Source of the DNA: Blastococcus sp. TF02A-26
GTDB taxonomy: Bacteria > Actinomycetota > Actinomycetes > Mycobacteriales > Geodermatophilaceae
Reading direction: 5' to 3'
DNA: 64,000 nt
Assembly (NCBI RefSeq): GCF_003319125.1
Contig: NZ_QOHG01000014.1
Span: 1 to 64,000 of the forward strand
Each line of letters opens with the position of its first letter. Within the stretch, counting starts at the first letter, position 1. This document shows, one piece after another, positions 10,578 to 20,909 of this stretch. A program made the position numbers and the translations under genes. The notes under the pieces are model-generated. The model searched no databases. It had not been told where the DNA came from and was given only the letters and a program-made list of their open reading frames with translations.

Positions 10578-12738
10578 GGCGCCGACGGTAGCCCGCGACG
10601 GAGAGCGCAGCCCCGACCAGCAGGAGCAGCCCCCCGGTGACGGCGAGCGGCACCACGTCGGCCCCGGTGTAGGCGAGGTCGTCCTCGGTCGTCCGGCCGT
10701 CGGCGGCGACCGGTCGTCCCCCGTCGGCCGGGGTGCGCCCGCCGCCGGCAGCCGGACGGGTCGCCACGGGCGCCGTCCCACCGGGGACCGTGCCGCCCCC
10801 GGCGATCGGCGGGGTGACCACCGGCGGCGTCGCGGGCGGGGTGGTCGGCGGGATGGGCGGGGTCGTGGTCAGCTCGCACGGGCCGGCGCCGCTGCGGTCG
10901 TCGTCGAACGGCTGGGCCGGGTCGAGCGACACCGCACGGTCGAGTGCCGGCGGGCTGATCGGCGACGCGGCACCGATGTAGGCGTTGAACACGTCGACGT
11001 CGTTGGGCCCGGTGGTCGCGGTCTCCCCGGCGGGGCGCCCGCTGCGGAAGGCGGTGAAGCTGTCGCCACCCTCGACGAGGAAGGAGTTGGCCACCACGGA
11101 GTACTGCGCCGCGAGGTCGAGAGGCTGGCCGCCGATGCGGATCGAGGCCGGGTCGACGCGGTTCCCGGCCGGTCGGTTCGGGTCGAACGAGTAGGTGAGG
11201 CCGGACACCGACAGCTGCAGGAAGCTCGCCGCGCCGCTGCGGGTGGCCCACTGCTGCTCCAGCACCTGCTCGATGCCCGCCCCCGTCAGCGTCACCTCGT
11301 TGACCGTGTTGCTGAACGGCTGGACCCCGAAGGTCTCGGCGTAGGTGATGCTCCCGGCCGGGGTGCCCGCGGCGCAGTCGATGTCGGCCCGCAGTCCGCC
11401 CGGGTTCATGAAGGCGACATCGGCGCCCGGCCAGGCCGCGCGCTGGGCGTCGGCCACGAGGTTGCCGAGCGAGGACTCCCTGTCCCGCACGGGCGCGCCG
11501 GCCAGGTACGCGCGGTCGAGGTCGCCGGTCTGCGTACCGACCACCTCGGCACCGGCCTCGGCGGCGCGCGCCTCCCAGTACGCGACGATCGCCTGGACGG
11601 CGGGGTCGGGCGCGGCCCGGCGGACCGGCACGTTGGTGGCCGTGCTGGCGGCGCGGTCCACGTCGCCGGTGGCGGTCAGCGTGAGCCGGATGTCGGTCAG
11701 CGCCTTGCCGTAGAAGCCGGCCTGGGTCACCAGCCGCGGCGCGCCCGCGGGGTCGACCAGCGTGCAGTCGTACGGGACGTGGGTGTGCGCGCTGACGAGC
11801 ACGTCGACCGAGGGCGCGACGGCGGCGTTGATCGCCGCGATCGGGGTGTTCGCCAGGGCGCCCTGGCAGGTGTCGTAGCCGCTGTTGGCGGTCTGCGTGC
11901 CGCCCTCGTGGACCATCGCGACGATCGCCTCCACGCCCATGCCCTGCAGGACGGTGGCGTACTGGTCGATCGCGGTGGCCTCGTCGCCGAAGGTCAGGCC
12001 GGCGATGCCCCCCGGGCTGACGATGTTCGGGGTGTCGTCGGTGACCACGCCGATGAGGCCGACCCGGTTGCCGCGGGTGTCGGTGAAGACCTCGTACGGC
12101 GGGAGGATCGGCTCCCCGGTCGCGGTGTCCACGACGTTGGCCGCGAGGTAGGGGAAGTCCGCCCCCTCGAACTCGTGCCCGGCGTCGCCGAAGCAGCCGT
12201 CCACCCCGGGGGTGATCCCCTCGCAGGCGGTGACGTCGTCCGAGCCCTCGCCGTCGGTGGCCGCGGAGATCCGGTAGAGCTCCTCCTGGCCGCGGTCGAA
12301 CTCGTGGTTGCCCACCGCGCTGTAGTCCAGGCCGAGGGCGTTGAGTACCTCGATGGTGGGCTCGTCGCGGAAGACGCTGGAGTTGAACGGCGAGGCGCTG
12401 ACCAGGTCCCCGGCGCCGACGAAGACCGAGTCGCCGGCGTTGCCGAACGACGACCGCAGCTGGGCCAGCGTCGTGGCGATGTGGGCCGCCCCGCCGACGG
12501 CCTCGGACACGTCGTCGGTCGGTGCGGGGTCGCCGTACACGCCGTCGGGACCGGGCGAGGTGATCAGCGTGCCGTCGCCGCCCTCCTGCGGGCTGATCCG
12601 CCCGTGGAAGTCGTTCATCGCGATGATCTGCACCTGGTCGCCGGCGGCGGCCGAGGCCGTCCCGGGGAGCCCGACGAGGGCGGTGGTGGTGCCGGCGGCC
12701 GCGAGGACGGCGGCCACGGACAGGCGCGTTCTGCGCAA
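10549..12738 (-). CDS. Secreted 5'-nucleotidase/UDP-sugar hydrolase with LAYTG cell-wall sorting signal
   Basis: 729-residue exported phosphohydrolase that probably strips phosphate from extracellular nucleotides. Features in order: Sec signal peptide (about 1-31, ending in TASA), calcineurin-like metallophosphatase domain (IIAMNDFHGRI, GAGDLVSASPF, AVGNHEFDRG and SAHTHVPYD supply metal ligands), 5'-nucleotidase C-terminal domain (ADVAFMNPGGLRADI; LVEGGDSFTAF), and a long Pro/Thr/Gly-rich spacer. The C-terminal sorting signal is LAYTG at about 688-692, a hydrophobic helix and the tail YRRRR. LAXTG is the type recognised by class E sortases, so covalent wall attachment is likely. The start codon is TTG (12738-12736), chosen for the signal peptide and a GGAGGA 6 bases upstream. 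A hairpin separates it from mnmA. Confidence 0.88.
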   Translation of the reverse strand: MRRTRLSVAAVLAAAGTTTALVGLPGTASAAAGDQVQIIAMNDFHGRISPQEGGDGTLITSPGPDGVYGDPAPTDDVSEAVGGAAHIATTLAQLRSSFGNAGDSVFVGAGDLVSASPFNSSVFRDEPTIEVLNALGLDYSAVGNHEFDRGQEELYRISAATDGEGSDDVTACEGITPGVDGCFGDAGHEFEGADFPYLAANVVDTATGEPILPPYEVFTDTRGNRVGLIGVVTDDTPNIVSPGGIAGLTFGDEATAIDQYATVLQGMGVEAIVAMVHEGGTQTANSGYDTCQGALANTPIAAINAAVAPSVDVLVSAHTHVPYDCTLVDPAGAPRLVTQAGFYGKALTDIRLTLTATGDVDRAASTATNVPVRRAAPDPAVQAIVAYWEARAAEAGAEVVGTQTGDLDRAYLAGAPVRDRESSLGNLVADAQRAAWPGADVAFMNPGGLRADIDCAAGTPAGSITYAETFGVQPFSNTVNEVTLTGAGIEQVLEQQWATRSGAASFLQLSVSGLTYSFDPNRPAGNRVDPASIRIGGQPLDLAAQYSVVANSFLVEGGDSFTAFRSGRPAGETATTGPNDVDVFNAYIGAASPISPPALDRAVSLDPAQPFDDDRSGAGPCELTTTPPIPPTTPPATPPVVTPPIAGGGTVPGGTAPVATRPAAGGGRTPADGGRPVAADGRTTEDDLAYTGADVVPLAVTGGLLLLVGAALSVAGYRRRRGLADRPSV

Positions 12739-12802
12739 GGGAGGTCCTCCAGGACGGTGACCACCCGGGGAGAGGTGGTGCGGCGGGCGTGCGGCCCACG
12801 AG

Positions 12803-12850
12803 CTTCTCGGGAGGCGACCGTCCGTGACGGACCGGTACGCCTCCGAGAAG
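12803..12850 (-). terminator. Long hairpin downstream of mnmA
   Basis: CTTCTCGGGAGGCG (12803-12816) pairs with CGCCTCCGAGAAG (12838-12850) with one bulged base. The intervening bases form a second inner stem (CGTCCG with CGGACG-like pairing). It starts 52 bases past the mnmA stop and lies in the leader region of the nucleotidase gene. Confidence 0.5.
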
Positions 12851-12902
12851 GTAGCTCCCGTCGAGGAGGTGTCCCAGAGCGGGTCGGAGACGTTGCCCGG
12901 TG

Positions 12903-13973
12903 TTAACCGGCGCGCAAGACGGCGCCCTGCCCGAGCACCAGGTCACCCCGCTCCGCGTCGGGGGCGTACAGCACCGCCGACTGCCCGGGGGCCACGCCGC
13001 GCTGCACCTGGTCGAGCGCGATGACCAGCCCCTCCGGGGAGGCCTCGACCGAGCACGGCACCGCGGCGGCGTGGGCCCGCAGCTGCACTGCGGCGCGCAG
13101 CGGCAGCGACGGCGCCGGGCCGGTCCAGGTCGGGGCGCCGGTGCGGACCTCGCGGACGCCGGCCAGGTCGGCCGTGCCGATGGTGACCGTGCGCGTCGCC
13201 GGTTCGATGCCCAGCACGTACCGCGGGCGCTGGTCACCGACGCTCACTCCCAGCCCGCGGCGCTGGCCGACGGTGAACCCGTAGGTCCCCGAGTGCTCGC
13301 CCACGGTCGCTCCGGTGGCCGCGTCGACCAGGGGCCCCGGCTGCTCCCCCAGCTTCCGCGCGAGGAAGCCGCGGGTGTCGCCGTCGGGGATGAAGCAGAT
13401 GTCGTGCGAGTCGGCCTTGGTGGCGACGGCGAACCCGCGCTCGGCGGCGAGCTCGCGCACCCGCTCCTTGGTCATCGACCCGAGCGGGAAGACGGCACCG
13501 GCCAGCTGCTCGGCGGTGAGCACCGCCAGCACGTAGGACTGGTCCTTGCCGGCGTCGACCGAGCGGCGCAGCTCGCCGTCGGCCAGCCGGGCGTGGTGAC
13601 CGGTCACGACGGCGTCGAAGCCCAGTGCCCGGGCGCGGTCGAGCACGGCGCTGAACTTGATCTTCTCGTTGCAGCGCAGGCACGGGTTGGGCGTGCGACC
13701 GGCCGCGTACTCGGCCACGAAGTCCTCGACGACGTCGGCGGCGAACCGCTCGGCGAGGTCCCAGACGTAGAACGGGATGCCCAGCTCGTCGGCGACACGG
13801 CGGGCGTCGTGGGCGTCCTCGACGCTGCAGCAGCCCCGGGCACCGCTGCGCAGCGTCTGCCGGTCCGGGGACAGCGCCAGGTGCACGCCGGTCACGTCGT
13901 GACCGGCCTCGACGGCGAGGGCTGCGGCGACCGCGGAGTCCACCCCGCCGCTCATCGCGGCGAGGACCCTCAC
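12903..13973 (-). CDS. mnmA: tRNA-specific 2-thiouridylase MnmA
   Basis: 356-residue enzyme that puts the 2-thio group on wobble U34 of tRNA(Lys/Glu/Gln) using sulfur passed from a cysteine desulfurase. The PP-loop [13 protein letters not shown] at the N-terminus binds ATP. The catalytic cysteines are in [16 protein letters not shown] and in [24 protein letters not shown] and the C-terminal beta-barrel complete the family pattern. Start GTG 13973; stop TAA, rare here. The cysteine desulfurase gene lies 76 bases upstream on the same strand, a conserved pairing that makes physical sense because it supplies the persulfide. No TusBCDE relay genes are present. Confidence 0.95.
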   Translation of the reverse strand: MRVLAAMSGGVDSAVAAALAVEAGHDVTGVHLALSPDRQTLRSGARGCCSVEDAHDARRVADELGIPFYVWDLAERFAADVVEDFVAEYAAGRTPNPCLRCNEKIKFSAVLDRARALGFDAVVTGHHARLADGELRRSVDAGKDQSYVLAVLTAEQLAGAVFPLGSMTKERVRELAAERGFAVATKADSHDICFIPDGDTRGFLARKLGEQPGPLVDAATGATVGEHSGTYGFTVGQRRGLGVSVGDQRPRYVLGIEPATRTVTIGTADLAGVREVRTGAPTWTGPAPSLPLRAAVQLRAHAAAVPCSVEASPEGLVIALDQVQRGVAPGQSAVLYAPDAERGDLVLGQGAVLRAG

Positions 13974-14049
13974 GCCGCCTCCGGTTCGGCTCCGCGGTCG
14001 CTCCGCTCCTCGCTCGCCGACCTCGCTGCGATGCTCACTCCCTGTCGCC

Positions 14050-15240
14050 TCACGCCCGGCTCATCCCCGCCCGGCGCGCCCGCTCGACCACCGGCGCGAT
14101 CACGTCGAGCACCGCGTCGACGTCGGCCTCGGTGGAGGTGGAGCCGAGCGAGAACCGCAGCGAGCTGCGTGCCCGGTCGGGGTCGGCACCCACCCCGAGC
14201 AGCACGTGGCTGGGCCGGGCGACCCCGGCGCTGCACGCCGAGCCGGTGGAGCACTCGACCTCGCGGGCGTCGAGCAGCATCAGCAGCGCGTCGCCCTCGG
14301 CGCCGGGGAACGACAGGTGGGCGTTGCCCGGCAGCCGGCCCGGGCCCCCGGCGAGCTCGTCGTCCAGCGGAGCGCCGTTGAGCTGGGCGTCCGGCACCTG
14401 GGCCACCACCCCGGCCACGAGCCGGTCGCGCAACCCGGCCAGGCGGGCGGCGCGGTCCTCCCGGCCGGCGACGGCGACGTCGGCGGCGACCGCGAGCCCG
14501 ACGATCGCGGCGACGTCGAGGGTGCCCGACCGCACGTCGCGCTCCTGCCCGCCACCGTGCAGCAGCGGCATGCACGCGGCGTCGCGGCGCAGCAGCAGCG
14601 CGCCGGCGCCCATGGGGCCGCCCAACTTGTGGCCGGTCAGGGTGAGCGCGTCCACGCCGCTCGCGGCGAAGTCCACCGGCACCTGGCCCACGGCCTGCAC
14701 CGCGTCGGTGTGCAGCGGGACGCCGACCTCGTGCGCGACGGCGGCCAGCGCGGCGAGGTCGCTGACGGTGCCGATCTCGTTGTTGGCCCACATGACGCTG
14801 ACCAGAGCCACGTCGGAGCCGTCGCCGAGGGCCGCGCGCAGTGCCTCGGGGGTCACCCGGCCGGTCGGCTCGACGGGCAGCCAGGTCACCTCGGCGCCGT
14901 CGTGCTTGGCCAGCCACTCGACGCTGTCGAGGACGGCGTGGTGCTCGATCGGGCTGGTGACGATCCGGCGCCGCTGCGGGTCGGCCTCCCGGCGGGCCCA
15001 GGAGATCCCCTTGACCGCGAGGTTGTCGCTCTCGGTGCCGCCCCCGGTGAACAGCACCTCCGACGGGCGGGCGCCCAGCGCCGCGGCGAGCCGCTCGCGG
15101 GCCTGCTCGGCGGTGCGGCGGGCGGCCCGGCCGCTGGCGTGCAGGGAGGAGGCGTTGCCCACCCGGCCCAGCTGCTCGGTCATCGCCGCGAGGACCTCGG
15201 GCAGCACCGGCGTCGTCGCCGCGTGGTCCAGGTACGTCAC
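14050..15240 (-). CDS. Cysteine desulfurase (NifS/IscS family)
   Basis: 396-residue PLP enzyme converting cysteine to alanine and an enzyme-bound persulfide. Signatures: YLDHAATTP at the N-terminus, [15 protein letters not shown], the HHAVLDS histidine, [11 protein letters not shown], the PLP lysine in [13 protein letters not shown], and the mobile active-site cysteine in [15 protein letters not shown] at 15240 was preferred over an in-frame GTG at 15268-15270 because AGGAGG sits four bases before it and YLDHAATTP normally starts the protein. It precedes mnmA, so the likely acceptor of its sulfur is tRNA thiolation, although Fe-S assembly cannot be excluded. Confidence 0.95.
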   Translation of the reverse strand: MTYLDHAATTPVLPEVLAAMTEQLGRVGNASSLHASGRAARRTAEQARERLAAALGARPSEVLFTGGGTESDNLAVKGISWARREADPQRRRIVTSPIEHHAVLDSVEWLAKHDGAEVTWLPVEPTGRVTPEALRAALGDGSDVALVSVMWANNEIGTVSDLAALAAVAHEVGVPLHTDAVQAVGQVPVDFAASGVDALTLTGHKLGGPMGAGALLLRRDAACMPLLHGGGQERDVRSGTLDVAAIVGLAVAADVAVAGREDRAARLAGLRDRLVAGVVAQVPDAQLNGAPLDDELAGGPGRLPGNAHLSFPGAEGDALLMLLDAREVECSTGSACSAGVARPSHVLLGVGADPDRARSSLRFSLGSTSTEADVDAVLDVIAPVVERARRAGMSRA

Positions 15241-15277
15241 TGGCCCTCCTCGCTGGCGCTCGTCGGCCACGTGACCG

Positions 15278-16693
15278 TCATGCCGGCCCCCGGGACGGCT
15301 CCCCGGTCACCGCCCCCAATGTAGTCGTGGGCGACCCAGGGGCCGGTCCGGCCGTCGGACCGGCCGCACGCGGGGCCACGAGGGCACCCGTGGCGGCCAC
15401 GGCGGTCAGCAGACCCACGGCGGCGAGCACCGCACCGGAGAGGGGCAGGGAGCCCTGGGTCGCGGCTCCCACGAGGACGCCGACCACGCCGACGCACAGC
15501 GCCGCGGTCGTGACGTCGGCGATCTGCAGCGACGCGGAGTCCGCGCCCCGGCGGTGCTCGGGCGAGTGCTCGAACAGCAGCACGCCCACGCTCGGCATGC
15601 CCAGCCCCATGCCGAGGCCGGCGACGGCCCAGGTGACGTACGCCGGCCACCCACCGAGACCCGGCACGGTGATCAGGGCCGTGCCGGCGACGCCGAGGGT
15701 CAGGAGCACGAAACCGGCGCGCAGCAGCCGCGCCCGCGAGAGCCCGGGACGGCGGCCCTGCGAGAACGACGCCAGCGCCCAGCCCAGCGAGCCGGCGGTC
15801 AGCGGGATGCCGGCGGCGACCGGCGAGTAGCCGTGCAGGTGGGTGAGGCTCAGCGGCAGGAGCGCGTCGACGCCGAAGAACGCCCCGGCCAGGAGACCGC
15901 GCGAGGCGACGACCGTGGGCAGGCCCCGGCGGGCGCGGGCGGTGCCCGGCGGGAGGAGCGGGCGCAACCCCAGGACCAGCGCGGCCAGCCCGGCGACCGC
16001 CAGGAGGACGGCGGGCCCGTCGAGCCGCTGCCCCGCGTACTGGAGGGCGGCGATGCCGAGCCCGGCCAGCCCGGCCCACCACTTCTGGCCGGGCGCCCGC
16101 GCCGCCGTGCCGTCCGGCACGGGCAGCTGCCGCACCGCGGGCAGCATCAGGAGCAGGCCCAGCACCACGAGCGGGAGCAGGCCGAGGAAGACCATCCGCC
16201 AGCTGGCGTGCTCGGTCACCAGGCCGGAGACCACCGGCCCGACGAGGGAGGGCACCACCCACGCGGTGGAGAACGCCCCGAACAGCGCCGGTCGCAGCGA
16301 CGCCGGGTAGGCCTGGCCGGCGACGACGTAGAGGGAGACGGCGACCAGCCCGCCGCCCAGGCCCTGCACGGCGCGACCGGCGACCAGCGCGGCCATGGAC
16401 CCGGCGACGCCCGCGGCGAGCAGGCCCAGCGCGAAGACCGACACCCCGGCCAGCAGCGCCGTCCGCGGGCCGCGGCGGTCGCCCACGTCGCCGCCGACGA
16501 CCATCCCGACCACCGAGGCGACGAGGTAGGCGGAGAACGGCCAGCCGTACCAGGCCAGGCCGTCGAGCTCGGTGACCGCGGTCGGCATCGCCGTCCCCAC
16601 GGCCATCGACTCGAACGCGACGAGGGTGACCAGCAGCAGCAGACCGGCGGTCCGCAGCCGCAGCCGCGGACCGAAGATGCCGTCGTCGGCCAC
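15278..16693 (-). CDS. Major facilitator superfamily transporter (drug-exporter type)
   Basis: 471-residue integral membrane protein with 12-14 predicted helices. The signature loop between helices 2 and 3 is present as [16 protein letters not shown], and an early acidic/TAMPTA motif ([12 protein letters not shown]) is typical of proton-coupled multidrug exporters. The substrate is not predictable from sequence. GTG at 16693 was chosen since AGGAG lies five bases upstream; a GTG at 16714 would add seven residues. It is on the same strand as etfA but isolated from it by a strong hairpin. It ends 37 bases before the cysteine desulfurase start, so read-through into the sulfur genes is possible. 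Confidence 0.85.
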   Translation of the reverse strand: MADDGIFGPRLRLRTAGLLLLVTLVAFESMAVGTAMPTAVTELDGLAWYGWPFSAYLVASVVGMVVGGDVGDRRGPRTALLAGVSVFALGLLAAGVAGSMAALVAGRAVQGLGGGLVAVSLYVVAGQAYPASLRPALFGAFSTAWVVPSLVGPVVSGLVTEHASWRMVFLGLLPLVVLGLLLMLPAVRQLPVPDGTAARAPGQKWWAGLAGLGIAALQYAGQRLDGPAVLLAVAGLAALVLGLRPLLPPGTARARRGLPTVVASRGLLAGAFFGVDALLPLSLTHLHGYSPVAAGIPLTAGSLGWALASFSQGRRPGLSRARLLRAGFVLLTLGVAGTALITVPGLGGWPAYVTWAVAGLGMGLGMPSVGVLLFEHSPEHRRGADSASLQIADVTTAALCVGVVGVLVGAATQGSLPLSGAVLAAVGLLTAVAATGALVAPRAAGPTAGPAPGSPTTTLGAVTGEPSRGPA

Positions 16694-16727
16694 CTCGTCT
16701 CCTCTCCCGCTCACCGTCTCCGGACGC

Positions 16728-16769
16728 GATCGGGCGCCGGCCTCCTCGGGAGGAGACCGGCGCCCGATC
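16728..16769 (-). terminator. 19-base-pair terminator hairpin of etfBA
   Basis: GATCGGGCGCCGGCCTCCT (16728-16746) and AGGAGACCGGCGCCCGATC (16751-16769) pair over 19 positions with one mismatch around a CGGG loop. It begins 14 bases after the etfA stop on the minus strand and isolates the operon from the MFS gene. Confidence 0.8.
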
Positions 16770-16783
16770 AGGACCTGCTGGGG

Positions 16784-17746
16784 TTACTTCCGCGCGGTGA
16801 TCAGCTCGGTGGCCTGCGGGACGACGACGTTGAGGTCGCCGACCACGCCGAAGTCGGCCAGCTCGAAGATCGGGGCCTCGGGGTCCTTGTTGATGGCCAC
16901 GATGTTCTTCGAGGTCTGCATGCCGGCCCGGTGCTGGATGGCGCCGGAGATGCCGACCGCGACGTACAGCTGCGGGGAGACCGTCTTGCCGGTCTGCCCG
17001 ACCTGGAAGCTGTGCGGGTAGAAGCCGGAGTCGACCGCGGCGCGGGAGGCGCCGACGGCCGCGCCGAGGGAGTCGGCCAGCCCCTCGATGATGGAGAAGT
17101 TCTCCGCCGAGGCGACGCCGCGACCACCGGAGACGACGATCGCCGCCTCGGTGAGCTCCGGCCGCGAGGACTTCTGCTCGACGACGCGGTCGACCACGCG
17201 GGTGGCCTTGGCGGCGTCGGAGATCGAGACGCTCACCTGCTGCTCGGCGCCCGCGGCCGGGGCCGGCTCGGGAGCGACCGAGTTGCCGCGCAGCGTGTAG
17301 ATCGGCGTCCCGACGTTCACCTTCGAGTGCACGATGACCTGGCCGGCGAACGCCAGCTGGGTCGCGGTGCCGTCGGCGGCGATCTCGGTGACGTCGGTCA
17401 GGAAGCCGCTGCCGGTCTTGAGGGCGACGCGGGCGGCGATCTCCTTGCCCTCCGGGGAGGACGGGATGACCACGGCGGCCGGCGACTTCTCGCCCACCAG
17501 CTGCGCGAGCACCTCGGCCTTGGGGGCGACGAGGAACTCGTCGACCTCGGGGCTCTCGGCGACGTAGATCGTCGCCGCGCCGTACTCGGCCAGCTTGTCG
17601 CGCAGCACGGCCGCGACACCGGGGGCACCGATGGCGACCGCGGACACGTCGCCGAGGGCGCGGGCGGCGGTCAGCGCCTCCAGCGTCGTCTTGCGCACAC
17701 CGTCACCGGTGGCGTTGACCTCGGCCAGGACCAGGACCTCTGCCAT
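16784..17746 (-). CDS. etfA: Electron transfer flavoprotein, alpha subunit
   Basis: 320-residue FAD-binding subunit that, with EtfB, takes electrons from acyl-CoA dehydrogenases and hands them to ETF-quinone oxidoreductase. The N-terminal domain starts [10 protein letters not shown]; the FAD domain carries [46 protein letters not shown] (shown by its core GQTGKTVSP) and [15 protein letters not shown]. The ATG at 17746 follows GAGGAG. It lies 31 bases after etfB. Together with the ccr, thiolase and hydroxyacyl-CoA dehydrogenase genes it points to active acyl-CoA oxidation. Confidence 0.96.
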   Translation of the reverse strand: MAEVLVLAEVNATGDGVRKTTLEALTAARALGDVSAVAIGAPGVAAVLRDKLAEYGAATIYVAESPEVDEFLVAPKAEVLAQLVGEKSPAAVVIPSSPEGKEIAARVALKTGSGFLTDVTEIAADGTATQLAFAGQVIVHSKVNVGTPIYTLRGNSVAPEPAPAAGAEQQVSVSISDAAKATRVVDRVVEQKSSRPELTEAAIVVSGGRGVASAENFSIIEGLADSLGAAVGASRAAVDSGFYPHSFQVGQTGKTVSPQLYVAVGISGAIQHRAGMQTSKNIVAINKDPEAPIFELADFGVVGDLNVVVPQATELITARK

Positions 17747-17777
17747 GACTGTTTGTCTCCTCTACCTGTGTCCGGGC

Positions 17778-18557
17778 TCAGACGATCTTCTGGCTGGCGA
17801 GGTACTCGACGAACTTCTGCGCGCCGTCGCCCTCGTCGTTGACCTTGACGCCCTCGCCCTTCGGCGGGCGGCCGGCGAAGTCCAGCACCGAGCTGGTGGC
17901 GCTGGCCAGGCCCACGGTCGAGGGGTCGATGCCCAGGTCGGCCAGGGACTTGGTCTCCACCGGCTTCTTCTTGGCGGCCATGATCCCCTTGAAGGAGGGG
18001 TAGCGCGGCTCGTTGATCGTGTCCCAGGTGGAGACGATCGCCGGGAGCGGGGCCTCGAGGGCCCAGTAGCCGCCGTCGGTCTGCCGGTTCACCTTGACCG
18101 TCGAGCCCTCGACGGTGAGCTTCTGGGCGCCCGACACCTGCGGGATCCCGAGGCGCTCGGCGAGCAGGGCCGGCATGACCGCCACCTGGCCGTCGGTGGA
18201 GGTGGCGCCGGTGAGGACGAGGTCGTACTCCATCTGCTGCAGCGCCGCGGCGAGGATGGCCGAGGTCTGGATGGCGCACGAGCCGTGGATGGCGTCGTCG
18301 ACGACGTGGACGGCCTTGTCGGCGCCCATGGACAGCGCCTTGCGGATCGCGTCGGTGGCGCTGGCCGGGCCGACGGTCAGCACGGTGACCTCGCCGCCCT
18401 GCGCCTCCTTGACGGTGAGCGCCTCCTCGATGGCGTACTCGTCGATCTCGTTCACGACGTTGTCCGCGCCGGCACGGGCGACGGTGTTGTCCGACGGGTC
18501 CAGGGAACGCTGGGTTCCCGAGTCCGGGACCTGCTTGACCAGAACGACGATGTTCAT
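17778..18557 (-). CDS. etfB: Electron transfer flavoprotein, beta subunit
   Basis: 259-residue EtfB; binds AMP structurally and docks onto acyl-CoA dehydrogenases. Clear motifs: MNIVVLVKQVPDSGTQRSLD, DEYAIEEALTVKE, VLTVGPASATDAIRKALSMGADKAVHV and the recognition-loop region VNRQTDGGYWALEAPLPAIV. The ATG at 18557 is preceded by GGAGG at about 10 bases. It is first in the etfBA operon. A TTAC-N6-GTAA inverted repeat overlaps the probable -10 (TAACCT) 71-84 bases upstream, suggesting repression by an acyl-CoA-responsive regulator. Confidence 0.96.
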   Translation of the reverse strand: MNIVVLVKQVPDSGTQRSLDPSDNTVARAGADNVVNEIDEYAIEEALTVKEAQGGEVTVLTVGPASATDAIRKALSMGADKAVHVVDDAIHGSCAIQTSAILAAALQQMEYDLVLTGATSTDGQVAVMPALLAERLGIPQVSGAQKLTVEGSTVKVNRQTDGGYWALEAPLPAIVSTWDTINEPRYPSFKGIMAAKKKPVETKSLADLGIDPSTVGLASATSSVLDFAGRPPKGEGVKVNDEGDGAQKFVEYLASQKIV

Positions 18558-18627
18558 CGCCAGACCTACCTCCGAGACGGTCAGGGGGACGCGAGCCCGA
18601 CGGCCCGCCTGGCTCCGATCATGGAGG

Positions 18628-18641
18628 TTACTTCCAGGTAA
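18628..18641. promoter_or_regulatory. Candidate operator TTAC-TTCCAG-GTAA upstream of etfBA
   Basis: TTAC (18628-18631) and GTAA (18638-18641) form an inverted repeat overlapping a TAACCT -10-like hexamer on the minus strand (18625-18630). Closely similar elements lie upstream of the ccr gene (49261-49274) and the 3-hydroxyacyl-CoA dehydrogenase gene (56878-56895), at comparable distances from the start codon. Confidence 0.5.
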
Positions 18642-18675
18642 AGATGCCGGGGATGTCGGAGGCCGGTGAGCCCGG

Positions 18676-19782
18676 TCACCCGACGGGCGCCCACTCCCCC
18701 GTCTCGGTGAAGCGGCGCAGCGTGCGGGCGTGCGGCGCCAGGTCCAGCCCGGCCGCGGCGACCCACTCGTCGGAGTAGTACGTGTGGGCGTAGCGCTCGC
18801 CGCCGTCGCACAGCAGGGTGACGACGCTGCCCCGCACGCCGTCCCGCAGCATCCCGGCCACGAGCGAGAACGCGCCCCACAGGTTGGTGCCGGTCGAGCC
18901 GCCGGCCCGGCGGCCGGTGGCCTCGGCCAGGTGGCGCATCGCGGCCAGCGACGCCGCGTCCGGGACGCCGATCATGCGGTCGACGATCGTCGGGACGAAG
19001 GAGGGCTCCACCCGCGGCCGGCCGATGCCCTCGATCCGGGACGGCGTCCCGGTCGTGCACGCCGGGTCCCCGGCGGCGTAGCCGGGGAGGAACGCCGAGT
19101 TCTCCGGGTCGACGACGGCCAGCCGGGTGGGGAACCGCCGGTAGCGGATGTACCGGCCGATGGTGGCGCTCGTCCCGCCGGTGCCCGCGCCGACGACGAC
19201 CCACTCCGGGACCGGGTGGCGCTCCAGCGCCATCTGCTCGAAGACCGACTCGGCGATGTTGTTGTTGCCGCGCCAGTCGGTGGCCCGCTCGGCGTAGGTG
19301 AACTGGTCGAGGTAGTGCCCGCCGCACTCGGCGGCCAGCCGCCGGGCCTCCTCGTACATGGCGGGCGGGTCCTGGACGAAGTGGCAGCGGCCGCCGTGGA
19401 ACTCGATGAGCGCGACCTTCTCGGCGCTGGTCGAGGCGGGCATGACCGCGATGAAGGGCAGCCCGAGCATCCGCGCGAAGTAGGCCTCGCTCACCGCGGT
19501 GGACCCGCTGGAGGCCTCGACCACGGGAGTGCCTTCGGTGATCTGGCCGGAGCAGAGCCCGTACAGGAACAGCGAGCGGGCGAGCCGGTGCTTGAGGCTG
19601 CCGGTCGGGTGCGTCGACTCGTCCTTGAGGTACAGGTCGATGCCCCACTCGGGCGGCAGCGGGTAGGTGAGCAGGTGGGTGTCGGCGCTGCGGTGCGCGT
19701 CGGCCTCGACGGAGGCGACCGCGCGGTCCACCCAGGCGCGCCCCGCCGGGTCGGAGTGGTCGACGACGTCCGGCGCGCTCAC
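18676..19782 (-). CDS. cds1: PLP-dependent L-cysteine desulfhydrase (Cds1 family)
   Basis: 368-residue fold-type II PLP enzyme of the cysteine synthase superfamily, closest by recall to mycobacterial Cds1, which degrades cysteine to pyruvate, sulfide and ammonia. The Schiff-base lysine is in [18 protein letters not shown], the phosphate/substrate loop is [15 protein letters not shown], and the conserved blocks [39 protein letters not shown] and [12 protein letters not shown] match that subgroup rather than CysK/CysM. Start GTG 19782 overlaps the stop of the ABC ATPase gene (GTGA), making it the last gene of the five-gene transporter operon. This suggests that the imported compound feeds, or is detoxified through, cysteine breakdown. 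Confidence 0.85.
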   Translation of the reverse strand: MSAPDVVDHSDPAGRAWVDRAVASVEADAHRSADTHLLTYPLPPEWGIDLYLKDESTHPTGSLKHRLARSLFLYGLCSGQITEGTPVVEASSGSTAVSEAYFARMLGLPFIAVMPASTSAEKVALIEFHGGRCHFVQDPPAMYEEARRLAAECGGHYLDQFTYAERATDWRGNNNIAESVFEQMALERHPVPEWVVVGAGTGGTSATIGRYIRYRRFPTRLAVVDPENSAFLPGYAAGDPACTTGTPSRIEGIGRPRVEPSFVPTIVDRMIGVPDAASLAAMRHLAEATGRRAGGSTGTNLWGAFSLVAGMLRDGVRGSVVTLLCDGGERYAHTYYSDEWVAAAGLDLAPHARTLRRFTETGEWAPVG

Positions 19783-20909
19783 GCCTCCCGCTCCGGCTCG
19801 GCGGCGGCGACCAGCGCCGGTCGCTCGGCCGGGGTCACCGTCACCGCCGTCCCCGGCGTGAGGTCCTGGCTCTCGACGCTGGGGACGTCGACGAGCACCT
19901 CGAGACCGTCCGGCAGCGCGACCGCGATCCGGGTGACGGCGCCGGAGAACGTCCGGGTGACCACCCGACCCGGGCCGCGGTCGTCGGCGGTGACCAGGAG
20001 CCCCTCGGGGCGGACCAGGGCCACGGCCGGACCGGGCGGCGGGGTGGTGCCGAGGACCTCGCGGCGGACGCCGAGGAACTCGACGTCGCCGTCGCCGAGG
20101 ACCGCCGGGATGCGGTTCATCGTGCCGACGAACTGGGCGACGAACGCCGTCGCCGGTCGCTCGTAGAGCTCGTCGGGCGAGGCGACCTGCTCGAGCCGTC
20201 CGGCGCGCATGACCCCGACGCGGTCGGCCACCGACAGCGCCTCGGCCTGGTCGTGGGTGACGAAGACGGTCGTGATGCCCAGCTCCAGCTGCAGGCGGCG
20301 GATCTCCTCGCGCAGCTGCACGCGGACCTGGGCGTCGAGCGCCGACAGCGGCTCGTCCAGCAGCAGGACACGGGGCTCGACGGCGAGCGCCCGTGCCAGG
20401 GCCACCCGCTGCTGCTGGCCACCGGACAGCTGGTGCGGGTAGCGGCCGGCCCGGTCGGCGAGCCCGACGAGCTCCAGCAGCTCCGCGGCGCGGGCGCGAC
20501 GCTCGGCCTTGCCGCCCCGGCGGCGCACGGTCAGCCCGAAGGCCACGTTGTCGGCCACGGTCAGGTTCGGGAAGAGGCTGTAGGCCTGGAAGACCATGCC
20601 CATGTCCCGCTTGTTGGCCGGGACGCCGGTGACGTCCTCGCCGTCGAGCAGCACCCGGCCGGAGTCGGGGCGCTCGAAGCCGGCGATCGCCCGCAGCGCC
20701 GTCGTCTTCCCGCACCCCGACGGCCCGAGCAGCGCGAGGAACTCCCCGCCGGCGACGTCGAGATCGAGGCCGTCGAGGGCGAGCACGGAGCCGTACCGCC
20801 GGGTGAGCCCCTCCAGCCGGACGCCCACGCCCGGGCGGCTGCGCAGCTCGGCCGCGGCGGTGTTGTCCTGCGGTGCGGTGGTCGACGTGGTCGACGGGAC
20901 GGCGGTCAT
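19779..20909 (-). CDS. ABC importer ATPase (iron/spermidine/phosphonate class)
   Basis: 376-residue ATPase. Walker [10 protein letters not shown] (62-70), Q-loop, signature [16 protein letters not shown], Walker [13 protein letters not shown], switch histidine in [11 protein letters not shown], followed by a C-terminal TOBE/MOP-like domain of about 120 residues. The layout is that of the FbpC/PotA/PhnT group, not of drug exporters. The ATG at 20909 overlaps the stop of the upstream permease (ATGA), and its stop overlaps the start of cds1. It powers the two permeases encoded just upstream. Confidence 0.92.
   Translation of the reverse strand: MTAVPSTTSTTAPQDNTAAAELRSRPGVGVRLEGLTRRYGSVLALDGLDLDVAGGEFLALLGPSGCGKTTALRAIAGFERPDSGRVLLDGEDVTGVPANKRDMGMVFQAYSLFPNLTVADNVAFGLTVRRRGGKAERRARAAELLELVGLADRAGRYPHQLSGGQQQRVALARALAVEPRVLLLDEPLSALDAQVRVQLREEIRRLQLELGITTVFVTHDQAEALSVADRVGVMRAGRLEQVASPDELYERPATAFVAQFVGTMNRIPAVLGDGDVEFLGVRREVLGTTPPPGPAVALVRPEGLLVTADDRGPGRVVTRTFSGAVTRIAVALPDGLEVLVDVPSVESQDLTPGTAVTVTPAERPALVAAAEPEREA

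Noticed and set aside
13974-14049. Repeated GCTCCGCTCCTCGCTCGCC-like spacer between cysteine desulfurase and mnmA
   Set aside because: Resembles low-complexity GC spacer common in such genomes; only one clear copy here and no pairing structure, so not called as a repeat.
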